Assembly (NCBI GenBank): GCA_043228905.1
Contig: JBHGNT010000004.1
Span: 19,592,001-19,656,000, forward strand
Origin: Azolla caroliniana
Lineage: Eukaryota > Polypodiophyta
DNA: 64,000 nt
Direction of reading: 5' to 3'
Shown: piece by piece, positions 1 to 9,871 of the stretch
Numbering within the stretch: position 1 is the stretch's first letter
Layout of the letters: every line of letters starts with the position of its first letter
The notes under the pieces: generated by a model
Databases searched by the model: none
Told to the model about the DNA's origin: nothing
What the model saw: the letters and a program-made list of their open reading frames with translations, nothing else
Translations under genes and position numbers: made by a program

Positions 1-1291
1 TTGATAACTTACGATATCCATCGATAACCCATAAAAATGAAATAACTCATCAACGAGTTGGTAAGCCAATTCAGGAGCTGTTATTGGGGTTTTATTAGCA
101 ATAAATCTGGCCATTTTAGTTAGTCTATCAACCACAACCCAGATGGCATCATGGCCTTTTTTGTTGGGAGACAGGTCCCTCCGGATGGGAAGGGAGAAGA
201 ACAGTGCTGATAAGCAAACCGGATGAGGAGTACCCGGCTACGGAGAGCCGGATGGTGCAGACCCGGTGAGAACCGGATGAGGAGTACCCGGCTACGGAGA
301 GTCGGATGGTGTAGACCCGGTGAGAAGCGCTCTCCGGATGAAGAGACATATTTGTAAATATGTTTCTGAGAGTCCATCGTGGCTATATTTGTAAATAGCC
401 GAAAAGTCATATTAGTATAAATATGACTTAGGGCAAACCTTTTGTTGTTGTTGTCATTCTTGTTTTGCACGAGATTAGAGCGCGGAACTGTGTACAGAGA
501 GAGAGAGAGAGAAAGAGGTCGTCGCCTCTGTTGTAACCGCCGCCTGTGGCGAGGATCGTGAGCACGAGGTCGTTGCCTCCGTAAACTCACTGTTGTACAT
601 TCTAGCATAGTGATAGTTAGCAGCCTGTGGGCTACCGTGGTTTTTCCCCTTAGTTTGGGTTTTCCACGTAAACATCCTGTGCACTCCTTTCTTCTCCTTT
701 GTGTCATGTCGCTCATTATTTCCCGTTTTCTGTGTATGATTCTAAGCTCGGTTGTGGCCGAGCGTTGCGTATAGGGAGCGTTTAGTTACGACATTTTTGG
801 GTGCGAGGAAGGCTAACAATAAAATCCATGGATATACTTTCCCACTTATTTTTGGGAATGTCCAAGGGATGTAAAAGTCTTGCGGCTTTAAGTTGCTTGG
901 CTTTGTGAACCTAACATTGGTGACATTTAGTCACGTAGCTATGTATGTCAGGACGCATCTTAGGCCAATAGAATTGCGTGGAGATGAGAACGAGTGTACG
1001 ATGTATTCCAGGGTGCCCTGCTAAGGGTGCATCATGGCATTCAAAAAGAATTCTCTTTTTGACCTCAAGAAAATCTAGAACACAGACTTTCCCATTACGG
1101 TAGAGCAGACCATTAGCAATGTGGAAGGATTCCTTCGAGGATGTGGTGGTGTCTGTTCCAAACTCAACTCTTGCCCAGTATTTCTCAAAATAATTGTCAT
1201 CGGGATACTTTCCTCAAAGGTGATCATAAAGATCTGATGTTATTTCAATGAAGCTAAGCATGTTAACTTCACGGATGTGACTTAGTGCCCA
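1..1291 (-). pseudogene. gypsy-1 integrase region (Ty3/gypsy), interrupted by a solo LTR
   Basis: Read on the minus strand, 900-1290 translates to an H2C2-type zinc-binding segment with the FYWPKMRPDIHSYVTKC motif. 794-850 gives the start of the integrase core (WESISMDFIVSLPR) and 1-161 continues it (WVVVDRLTKMARFI). These are standard Ty3/gypsy integrase blocks. Removing the LTR at 162-793 plus one TTTTT duplication joins the two core halves in frame (RTQK then GHDAIW). The rest of the integrase and the 3' LTR lie beyond the left edge of the window. Frameshifts and the insertion make it non-functional. Confidence 0.85.
162..793 (+). mobile_element. Solo LTR, copia family A (copy A1)
   Basis: The 632-bp sequence begins TGTTGGGAGACAGG and ends TTACGACA, matching the LTRs of the copia elements at 39220-50143 and 9172-14652. 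It is flanked on both sides by TTTTT, a 5-bp target duplication inside gypsy-1 integrase. It carries about two copies of a 54-bp CCGG-rich repeat near its 5' end, a GA run and the U5 hairpin GCTCGG/CCGAGC at 746-763. No internal region remains, so it is probably the product of LTR-LTR recombination. An apparent 198-codon frame across it is not a gene. Confidence 0.9.
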
Positions 1292-2933
1292 TCATGCCTT
1301 ACGACCTTTCAGGTCTTGTTGGTCACAAAAATATTTCAAGGACTCGTGGTCCGTAGTTACCACAAAACGATTTCCATAAAGATAATGGCGCCATGTTATG
1401 AGCGCATGTATAATTGCAAATAATTCCTTTTCTTGAACGGTATACCGCCATTGACCAGAATCAAGTTTCTTACTCTCGAATGTTATTGGTTTACCATCTT
1501 GATATAAGACAACACCTATAGCATAATCGTTTGCATCAGTTTCAACTTCAAAAAATTTTGAAGGATCAGGTAAAAGAAGCGAAGGAGTCTTGCACACCAG
1601 GTCCTTGAGTTCCTTAAAGGTGAGGTCTAGTGGAGCATTCCACACAATAGGTTTTGTCGACTTGCGCGTTTGACCTTTTAGAAGATCAGTAAACGCCGTA
1701 GTCAATTGGGAGTAATTACGAAGGGATTTTTGCAACAACCTGACAAAACCAACAAATAATCGAACTTCTCGAATATTTCGAAGAGTGGGCCAAAGATTGA
1801 TTTCTCGATGCGAGAATGATCAATTTCAACTCCTCGTTCGGTTATGAGATGTCCAAGATAAGTAATTGATTTCTTGAAGAACTCACATTTTGAGATCTTC
1901 GTATAGAATTGCTTGTCGCGTAATGTTTGTAAAACAAAGCAAACATGTTTAGCATGGTCTTGTAATGTAAGACTATAAACTAGAATATCATCCAAGAAAA
2001 TACCGACAAATTTTCCAAGTTGTTCTCAGAAAATGTCATTCATTTCTTGTTGAAATGTGGCCGGAGCATTGGTCAAACCAAAAGGCATAACCAAAAACTC
2101 ATAATGGCCATAGCGTGTACGAAATGTCATTTTAGGAACATCATCCTCACTTATACGAATTTGATAGTAGCCCGTACGAAGATCAAGTTTCGTAAAATAC
2201 CGAACTCCATGGAGACGGTCAATTAGATCGTCAACCCGGGGCAATGGATATGAATTCTTGATCGTCACTTTATTCAAGCGTCGGTAATTAATACACATAC
2301 GCCATGTGCCCTCTTTCTTTTTTACTAAGAGAACAGGTGCACCCCATGGAGATTTACTATAACGTATATAACCCATTCGTAAATAGTCCTTGAGTTGCTT
2401 AGATACCTCATCCTCTTCGGATCGACTTAAGCAATAAGGAGGTATAGTTATTGGTACAATGCCAGGTACGATATCTATACGATGGTCTATATTACGTTTA
2501 GAAGGTAACCCATGTTGTAGTTCACTCGGAAAAACATCATGAAAATCATTTAAGATTTTATCGAGGAGTTGTTGTTCAAAATATGTCAATTGACCCAAGA
2601 CGTTATCAATATTATAAACGTGAATGTTCAGATCAAGTACACAATAAAATAAATAAGAACAAGACAACTCAGATATTGGTGGAGAGGAAACAATCGAAAG
2701 GGATTGTTTATTTACACATTGAGAGTACAATCGTTTAGCACAAAGGAAATGGAATGATGAACCCAATCAATAGACAAAGAAGAGTTTTTATTATAAAACC
2801 AGGGATAACCCAGTATTACATCAATGGTACAAAGATTCATTACATGGAAGTCTACTTCCTCTACATAAGTATCAATAGAAATTCCAAATGAATGAATCGC
2901 CATGTTGATGTATTGTACTCTTCCATCAGCCAA
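1292..2933 (-). pseudogene. gypsy-1 reverse transcriptase and RNase H
   Basis: 2026-2766 encodes the RT fingers and palm: [20 protein letters not shown], then [19 protein letters not shown] and [14 protein letters not shown]. The catalytic motif follows in another frame near 1972-1995 as a FLDDILVYS block. 1292-1738 encodes the RNase H start (VETDANDYAIGVVLYQDGKPI) and a YTVQEKELFAII block, as in the Ty3/gypsy RT-RNase H order. At least two frameshifts (near 2000 and 2740) break the frame, and 2712-2933 is the protease-RT linker. It is an old copy, minus strand, continuous with the gag to its right and the integrase to its left. Confidence 0.88.
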
Positions 2934-4100
2934 GGGTGATCACCTTATTGGTGTGATCACTTACGGTCGGTTGGATTCCCCATATCTGAACCAAACGATC
3001 ATTCACACAATTGTGTGAGCTTCCCGAATCAAATAAAAATTGTACCAGAGATCCATTGACATACCCATTTGCATGTAGTAAATCATTGGGTCCCAATACA
3101 TAATCAGGGAAAGAACATTGACAATTACTTAAATGATGTGTATAGACCTCAAGGACATTAGGAATTTGACCTTTATGGTCTGCAACTTTTGCTTTGTTAT
3201 CATGCTCTTTCTGTTGGAGATTTCGACATTGTTCTTTTGTATGACCCTTCTTTTTGCAGAATATGCAAAAAGGATGTTGTCGCTTACAATCACGATCCAT
3301 GAATTCGTTGGGTGTCTTGTGTTTCCCAGCGAATTGCGAATGGTTAGTCCCGGCCGCTTCGTTGGGTTTTCTATGGTCCTTCTTCAAAGTGCGTTGATAG
3401 CGAAGAACTATTTCAACGGCCTCTTCGAAGGATTTTGGATCCTTATCGTGCACTATCCAATGATAGTCCGAATTGGGGATGCTATTGACAAAACAAGCTA
3501 CTAACCAATTGTCCCCTTCTAGACCCAAATTTTGGATTTGGGTTCTAGCATGGTGGACATAGTCTTCTAGCAAGGAAAACTTCGTGCTATCGAGGACCAT
3601 TAAAGCTTGTGCTGCCTCGGTTCAAGAGGGAGGTTACAGAAATTCGCCCTTAAAAACTGTGACAAAATGTGTCCAGGTATCGGGCAATTTCCCCAAAGTT
3701 CGAAGCCCACGCCACCAAGCGGCAGCCTTACCCCCTAGTTCTCGGCCAACATATGCAATCTTCATACTATCTGGCGTGGGATAGAGCTCAAAATGAGACT
3801 CCCATCGGCCCAACCACGTGCAGATTGCTTCTTCGGTTCTTTCCTTTTTTTCTCGCGTAAATGGCTTTACGACAAATGATGGTTCACCCTGACGCTCATC
3901 GGGTCTATTAGTGTCACATTGTAAACTAATGACACGTCGAGAGCACTTTGAGATTGCCGAAGTTCCGACATCTTATGAGTGGTTGAACTAAGGAAATTTT
4001 GTATTTGTAAGAAATACGACTCAATGGAGATTGCTCCAGGAGGATTTCCTTGAGTTCCTTCCGCTTGAGCAGATGACATCGGGTCATTATTCTGAGCCAT
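2926..4100 (-). pseudogene. gypsy-1 gag and protease
   Basis: The best start is the ATG at 4098-4100, giving MAQNNDPMSSAQAEGTQG. The frame breaks near 3870 and resumes as a gypsy gag domain (TWLGRWESHFELYPTP, then GGKAAAWWRGLRTLG). 3240-3290 encodes a CCHC zinc knuckle (CIFCKKKGHTKEQC), and 3006-3035 the aspartic protease active site (LFDSGSSHNC). An extra base near 2935 shifts the frame into the RT linker. The gag-protease-RT-RH-integrase order confirms Ty3/gypsy. Confidence 0.82.
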
Positions 4101-4450
4101 TGAATGATTATTTCTGGCAAAGAAATAGGATAAGGTCAGACAAATAGTCATAACGTCAAGTCGTGATGCAAACATATCATGGGCCAACATTAATCAATAT
4201 CATGATCTCACGTCAGTTCCCCTTCAGACGTATGAGATAAAGTTCAAGATCAGGTTACTATGGTAACACAAAGGTATTTTAAAAACCATGCGGGTGACAA
4301 ATGAATGTCTTTCCCTGATGTCTATATCGATTTTTTTCATGGCGGTTCCCCAAGGCTCAACCATGTATGTTCCCGTCATGAATAGTTTATACACAAAAAA
4401 AATATTAACAATAAACTATGTTTTTGTGCCCACATATGTGGTTTCAGCTC
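4101..4450. other. Unassigned spacer between gypsy-1 and gypsy-2
   Basis: No coding similarity could be seen. It lies upstream of gypsy-1 gag, where a leader, PBS and 5' LTR would be expected, but neither a TGGTATCAGAGC-like PBS nor a convincing LTR end is present. It is probably a decayed 5' end of gypsy-1. Confidence 0.4.
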
Positions 4451-5831
4451 TTTAAGTCTTATTACGAGGACCCCAATGTGCACTTAGACTTAAAGTCTAA
4501 ACATGTATTATAGTCATATGTATCCATAGAAATGGTCGATTCTTTTGCGTTAGTTGAGTGAGGGGCAATACAATCTTTGAATAATCTTTGATGAACTAGC
4601 AATAAAAGTTTGCGAACCCCAAAAAACATTGTACATCTCACACAGACTGTGGCGTTTGCAAATCCAAAATTGTTTGAACCTTTGATGGATCCATAGAGAT
4701 GCCATTTGAAGAGACTATGTATCCCAAAAATTCCACTTGACACTGGTCGAAACTACACTTCTCCAATTTTGCATAGAGACCATATTCTCACAACCACGTC
4801 AAAACTTGGCGAACGTGTATCTCATCCTACTCTTGATTTTTTGAGTAGATCAAGGTATCATCCAAGTAAACTATGATGAAGATATCGAGGAAGTCTTGAA
4901 AAATGTCATTCGCCATATGTTGGAAAACTATTGGTGCATTCGTGAGACCAAATGGCATCATTGTATACTCAAAATGTCCATAGCGAGTGCGGAACACAGT
5001 CTTCCATTCATCCCCAGGATGAATTCAAACAAGGTTGTAGGGACCTCGAAGATCTCACTTTGTGAAATATTTTGCTTCGTTGAGGCGTTCCAAAAGGCTT
5101 GACATCAATGGTAGAGCATATCGGTTTCGAATAGTCACTTTATTCAAGCCCCGATAATCCATGAACATACGAAGCATACCATCTTTTTTCTTCACAAAAA
5201 AGATGGTTGCACCAATAGGAGATCGTGAATGTTGGATAAAACCATTTACCAAGTTCTCATCGGTATATTCACGAAGAACCTCTAACTCCGTGGGCGAAAG
5301 GTTATAAATTGACCCCCATGGAGACTCTTTTCCTTGCTGCAAATCAATCAGACAATCATATGGTCGATGCTCTAGTACTCTATTCGTCTTCACCTTATTG
5401 AACACATCAAAGAATTCTATGTACTTCTTTGGTAATTGGACCCCCAATTCTTGTGAGCTAGATGAGGAAATTGCTAAAACCGCAAACACCAACATGTCTT
5501 CCTTCCTTCCATCCTCATGTAACTTATGTATAGAGATTGTTGAAATCGTGTGGGATCCTAGACCCTTTGTTGGAGTTTCAAGAGACTCAGACTGTACCGT
5601 GACCTCTTCAATAGTTCTTTTTCTCCAATGAATAGTTGGGTTATGTAACTCAAACCAAGGAAGAACAAGAACTAGAGAGTGCTCTGGACTACTAATGATG
5701 TTGAATGAGATGACACTAGCCAAATTACCTAGGACTACACAAATTGGTTCAGACTCTTCGACTATATCACTTGATGCGATAGGGCGACCATCGATGACTC
5801 CTAAAGTTACTAGGTTTGGGAGCTTATTCAA
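4450..5831 (-). pseudogene. gypsy-2 reverse transcriptase with protease tail
   Basis: 5055-5831 encodes the end of the protease (FNIISSPEHSLVLVLPWFELH), a linker and the RT fingers (EHRPYDCLIDLQQGKESPWG, then VKKKDGMLRMFMDYRGLNKV). Further down the minus strand the catalytic motif reads [11 protein letters not shown] near 4850-4875. The RT thumb block VEFLGYIVSSNGI lies near 4715-4745, and FLGFANFY follows near 4620. In-frame stops occur near 4830, 4780 and 4650. The frame fades near 4450, so RNase H and integrase are missing; the element is truncated next to gypsy-1. Confidence 0.82.
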
Positions 5832-6199
5832 GAGGATTTTTTAAGTCAATGCAAATTCGCGATCCATGAAACAAGAATTGGCTCCAGAATCTAGGAGGGT
5901 AGAGGCTAGAACTCGATGAGGTGTAGATGTTCTAAGCTCGACTTGTGTAGAAAAAACTCTACTACCTTGATTTGATGAAATGGAACCACAACTAGGTATT
6001 GACTCTACATATCTAGGATGGTCCAACCAAATGGCTCCTATTTTGGCCGGACTTATCGTTTAACAAATCCTCTAATTGGCTCAAGACATCAAATCTATTC
6101 TCAAGGCATGGGCTATTAGTCTTAGTACTTAAGTTATTAGAAATGATAGTAGAACTCGAGGTAGGATTGCCATGTGCACTTACTTGGTAAACTTGATGT

Positions 6200-6968
6200 T
6201 GTCGTAGTGTAATTCGCACACTACATGAAAATTGTATTTTTTTGTTCCTTCGGATGGGACAAGGAGGAACCGGTAAGGAGGACCCGGTAAGGAGACCCGG
6301 TAAGAACCAGATCAAGCAAAACCGGCAAGAGCCGGATAAAGAAGGCTAGTGAGAATCTCTCACCAGATGAAGAGACAAATTTGTAAAATAGAAGAAAATA
6401 TTTATTACATGCATAAGGCAAGATTCAAACCCTATACCTCCACGTAGATAAACCCCAACCTTACCATTGTACTAACTTATCCTAAGTGTTCTAAATCTAG
6501 ATTTAATACGTATAAGACCTTTATTTATGCCTATCTTTATTAAAAGGTAATTCATGCATTTTTAGAATGCATGAATACTTTATTTATAAGAGAAATGTAC
6601 ACCAATAAAAAATTACTCGTGCACATTTAGTGTGCATGAACACTTTCGAAAAAGCATGAAGCTATGCTTAGCCTCTTCCATCCTTATATAAGGAGGAGAG
6701 AAAGATGTATGGTGTTGTTGATTATTTTACAAGGATTGATCAATCTAATATACTCGTGGGATTCACGAGTTTATCCTCAAGATTCTCTTTCTTACAATCT
6801 AAATATTGATTAAAGACACTAAACACGTGGGATTCATAACTTTTATTTCTTACTTCTCTTTCTACCTATTCATAACTAGCCTTATATTGTATTCTTCATT
6901 CTCCTAGTCCAAAACCTCAGTGGTTCCCACCCGACTCACGCAACGATCTAGAGCCGAAAGGCACGACA
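6200..6968 (+). mobile_element. Solo LTR, family C (copy C1)
   Basis: The 769-bp sequence starts TGTCGTAGTG and ends GGCACGACA, so its ends form a 6-bp inverted repeat TGTCGT/ACGACA. Four bases, ATGT, flank both sides. A hairpin (GTAGTGT/ACACACTAC) sits just inside the 5' end, followed by CCGG-rich degenerate repeats and a TATA-like CTTATATAAGG near 6690. A second copy lies at 28230-29038. It interrupts gypsy-2 gag-protease. No protein-coding content was seen, so the parent superfamily is unproven; the 4-bp duplication and TGTCGT end resemble the gypsy-3 LTR. Confidence 0.8.
6421..6474 (-). promoter_or_regulatory. tRNA-like Pol III promoter pair in LTR C1
   Basis: On the minus strand 6464-6474 reads TAGTACAATGG, which fits the A-box consensus TRGYNNARNNG. 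43 bases downstream, 6421-6431 reads GGTTTGAATCT, a weak B box. The spacing equals that of a tRNA gene with a short variable loop. It is antisense to the LTR. No full cloverleaf was recognised. Confidence 0.5.
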
Positions 6969-7994
6969 ATGTCTAGGTTTATGTGGACAATTCACCGCTT
7001 TATGTCCTGGACCACCACAATAGAGGCATAGGCGATGCACCCGCCGTCATTGTTTCTCAGCATCTGATAAGGGCCCTCGACGTTGTGTTGACTCTATCTC
7101 TATCAGAGGGGGACCATCCCTCATAACGAGTCTCGGAACTTGTGGCAGTGTTGCGACTATTGAACCGTACGTCTGTTCCGGTTGGCGGTGTAGCATTTGT
7201 TGACGTTTAGAATGTCGCTCAAATAGACGATTATCACATCGCACAACTCGACTAATGGCCTCTGTAAGAGACTTCGGATCTTCGTGGAAAGTAAGAAGAA
7301 GATCTTTGACATCGTTACGCAAACCCTGACGGAATTGATCCATTAAGGTTGCCTCATCCCAAGGGATGTCCCATGCCAAGAGATAGAAATCTGTTGCATA
7401 GGCCGAAGCGGGACGATCTCCTTGTCGGAGTCATCAAATCTTGTTTATTTCCGTCCTAGTGTTATCAGTGTCTCCAAAACTAGCTTGAAACTCAACGAAT
7501 CCCTCAAAATCCTCCAACAATGGTGATTTCTTCTCAAGAAGTGGTGCAAACCATGCTCATGTTGTACCGCTTAGTAAGGTTCCTACTAATCCCACACGAG
7601 CAGCATCAGTTGGGCACTGATTGGGATGTAACTGAATCACCAAATGGACTTGATTCAGGAAACCTCGAAACAGAGATCGAGTACCATCAAACTTGGTGGG
7701 GAGGCTAATCTTTGGTTCCCTTGGGGAGTTTTGAACCCCCACTACTTGTTCTCATAATGTTAATATAGTAGCCTCGAGTTGGTGAACCCATTGTGATAGC
7801 TCCTCATATTGATGAGCTTTCTCGGTACTCACTTGTTGTAGATCCCTGAGCAGCCTTTGATTTTCTTGCTCTAATGCCCCAAACTTAGTCGTGAGCATGT
7901 CGAGCTCAGAAAGGACACGCATATACTCTTGCTTGCTAACAGACTCTTTAATTAGGGTTATTGCAAAAGGAAAAAGAAAGGATTCAATTCAAAC

Positions 7995-8392
7995 TGTCGT
8001 GACTCGTGAGTAGGAGAGAGGGAGAGAGAGAGATAAGACGTGAAATGGAAATGAGATTATATTAGGAGGAAACAAGATTACAATGAGAAGGCTAAGGGCT
8101 AAAGACTAGTGTTGAACCGAATGAGTTGTGATGAATGAATGGACACTTATTTATAGATCCTTATGGAGTATTCTAGAATGTTCTAAAATATTTTAGATAT
8201 TTATGATAATAAATATAATAATGAAGTATTCAAGGATGTTCTAGAATAATCTAGAATGTTCTAAATATCTCATAATAACAAAAAATATAATTATTATAAT
8301 TACACATCATATATGTTATTACAATGGAGGGTTCAATACATAGACCAAGAAGTTGTGAGTTCAATTCCTGGTTAATGTATGTCTTCATGACA
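7995..8392 (-). mobile_element. Solo LTR, family D (copy D1)
   Basis: On the minus strand it reads TGTCATGAAG...TCACGACA, 398 bp. It shares a layout with 17717-18142: a tRNA-like block at the 5' end, repeated GAACATTCTAGA-like motifs, a TATA-like TCTATAAATA, then GGTTCAACACTAGTC and a CT-rich tail. A tRNA-like pair on the plus strand (about 8317-8327 and 8358-8368) is degenerate. No target duplication is visible. It sits where gypsy-2 gag meets another gypsy RT fragment, so a deletion probably removed one flank. Confidence 0.65.
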
Positions 8393-8980
8393 GAATATAT
8401 TCGTTAACGATTTCTTGAATTACTCTTTGAAATGTTGTGGGAGTTGTTTTCAATCCGAACATCATGACAACAACCACAAATACTCCCCATTAGTTACAAA
8501 GGCTATTTTTTTGGGATCCTGAGAATTCATGCGAACTTGATTATATCCACTGAAACCATCAAGAAAACTATAAATCTCGTGGCCGGCCACTACATCCAAA
8601 ATGTCATCTATAAATGGTAACGGAAATGCATCCGTTACTGTAGCCGCGTAGAGTTTTCTATAATCGACACACACCCTAATTTTACCATTTTTCCTACGAA
8701 CAACCACAATCAGACTTAACCAAGTTGCCTTCTTAACTGGTCAAATAAATCCGACTCTAAGTAATTTGTTGATCTCTTCTTTGACCTTGACCGCATAATT
8801 CGGATTTAGTCGGTATTGTCGCTGTTGTACCGGCTTTCCATCTTTGTGCAAATTTATCTAACGCTGACAAAATGTTGGATCCAAAACTTTCATATCCTCG
8901 AATGACCAGGCAAAGACATCCTTCTACTAAAGAACTGAATTTTTCAGCTTCTCTTTATTAGCCAATGGCATTTCCTTGGC
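8393..8980 (-). pseudogene. Gypsy reverse transcriptase fragment
   Basis: 8462-8707 encodes RKNGKIRVCVDYRKLYAATV, then FPLPFIDDILDVVAGHEIYS and FLDGFSGYNQ. Upstream on the minus strand the DVFAWSFEDMKVLDP and QRQYRLNPNYAVKVKEEI blocks can be read, and downstream MMFGLKTTPTTFQRVIQ. This is the first half of a Ty3/gypsy RT of a lineage different from gypsy-1 and gypsy-2. It ends at the D1 LTR on the left and abuts plus-strand gypsy-3 gag on the right; both are truncation junctions. Confidence 0.78.
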
Positions 8981-9171
8981 TATTAATATAGTCCTAGGTT
9001 CAAATTGGGACAACGTCCAAATTTTTCTAAACGCCTACAATGCCGATATGGATTCGAGAGGTGTGAATAAAGCTATGAGGCTGGAATACTTTTGTCGGGT
9101 GGTAGCTGAACCGATCTACAAAGAGGTAAAAGAGCTTCGAGAAGCTCATGATTCATGGGTGACGTTCAAGG

Positions 9172-9840
9172 TGTTGGGATTTCGGTCCCTCCGGATGGGA
9201 TGTCCGGAGATGAATGACGGCAAGCCCGGTTGCGGTTACGGAGCCGGATGATGAAGACCCCGGCTATGGAGCCGGATGATGAAGACCCCGGCTACGGAGC
9301 CGGATGATGAATACCCCGGCTACGGAGCCGGATGCTGAAGACCCCGGTTACAGAGCCGGATGACAAATGTACCCGGAGGGAGATCCGGATGCGGGGACAT
9401 ATTTGTGAATATGTTTGCCAAGAGCCCTTGAGGCTATATTTGTAAATAGCCCGAAAGTCATATGTGTATAAATATGACTTAGGGCAAACAGTTTATGTTG
9501 TTGCTCATTTTTCTGTTTTCCACTAAGAGGGAGCGTAGTGAGAGCAGCCGAGAGAGAGTGAGAGAGAAAGAGGAAGGAAGAGGTCGACGCCTCTGTGTAA
9601 TACCGCCGCCTGTGGCGAGGACAGCGAGCTCAAGGTCGTCGCCTTGCAGCTCGCCATTGTACATTCCCGCGTATAGTGATAGTTGGAGTCTTGCACTCCC
9701 GTGGTTTTTCCCATTTAGGGTTTTCCACGTAAAACATCCAGTGTACCCTTCTCTCTATTGTTTTTCGTGCATTGTTGTATTTCCCGTTTTCTGTGAATCG
9801 ATCCTGTTCCTCGGTTGTGGCCGAGCACGGAATTCCGACA
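9172..9840 (+). repeat. 5' LTR of copia A2
   Basis: 669 bp, TGTTGGGATT...TTCCGACA. Near the 5' end it holds five 28-bp units of the type GAGCCGGATGATGAAGACCC (about 9236-9375; the last is degenerate). A TATA-like TATAAATATGA lies near 9467-9477, followed by a GA-rich leader. The hairpin CTCGG/CCGAG (9810-9825) is shared with all family A LTRs. Confidence 0.93.
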
Positions 9841-9843
9841 AAG

Positions 9844-9855
9844 TGGTATCAGAGC
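9844..9855 (+). other. Primer binding site of copia A2
   Basis: TGGTATCAGAGC is the complement of the 3' end of plant initiator tRNA-Met, the usual copia primer. It starts three bases after the 5' LTR. Confidence 0.92.
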
Positions 9856-9871
9856 GACGGTAACACAGAAA

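Larger units (their letters stand above)
5832..7975 (-). pseudogene. gypsy-2 gag and protease N-terminus, split by a solo LTR
   Basis: The N-terminal part (about 7750-7975) has heptad-like spacing in MLTTKFGALEQENQRLLRDL, suggesting a coiled coil. 7557-7742 gives KISLPTKFDGTRSLFRGFLN, a typical gypsy gag start. 7047-7379 is the capsid C-terminal part, and 6985-7030 the zinc knuckle CLYCGGPGHKAVNC. The protease active site (LLDSGANSCFMD) is at about 5855-5900. The frame runs through the LTR at 6200-6968 once the LTR and one ATGT duplication are removed (PRH then QVYQVSAHGNP). Stops and frameshifts are scattered. Confidence 0.8.

Noticed and set aside
120-716. Open frame of about 198 codons on the minus strand
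   Set aside because: It runs through solo LTR A1 and part of the gypsy integrase; the composition reflects LTR repeats, not a protein family.
9815-9871. N-terminal extension of the copia A2 polyprotein into the LTR
   Set aside because: There is no ATG in the extension; the first ATG after the PBS is at 9872.
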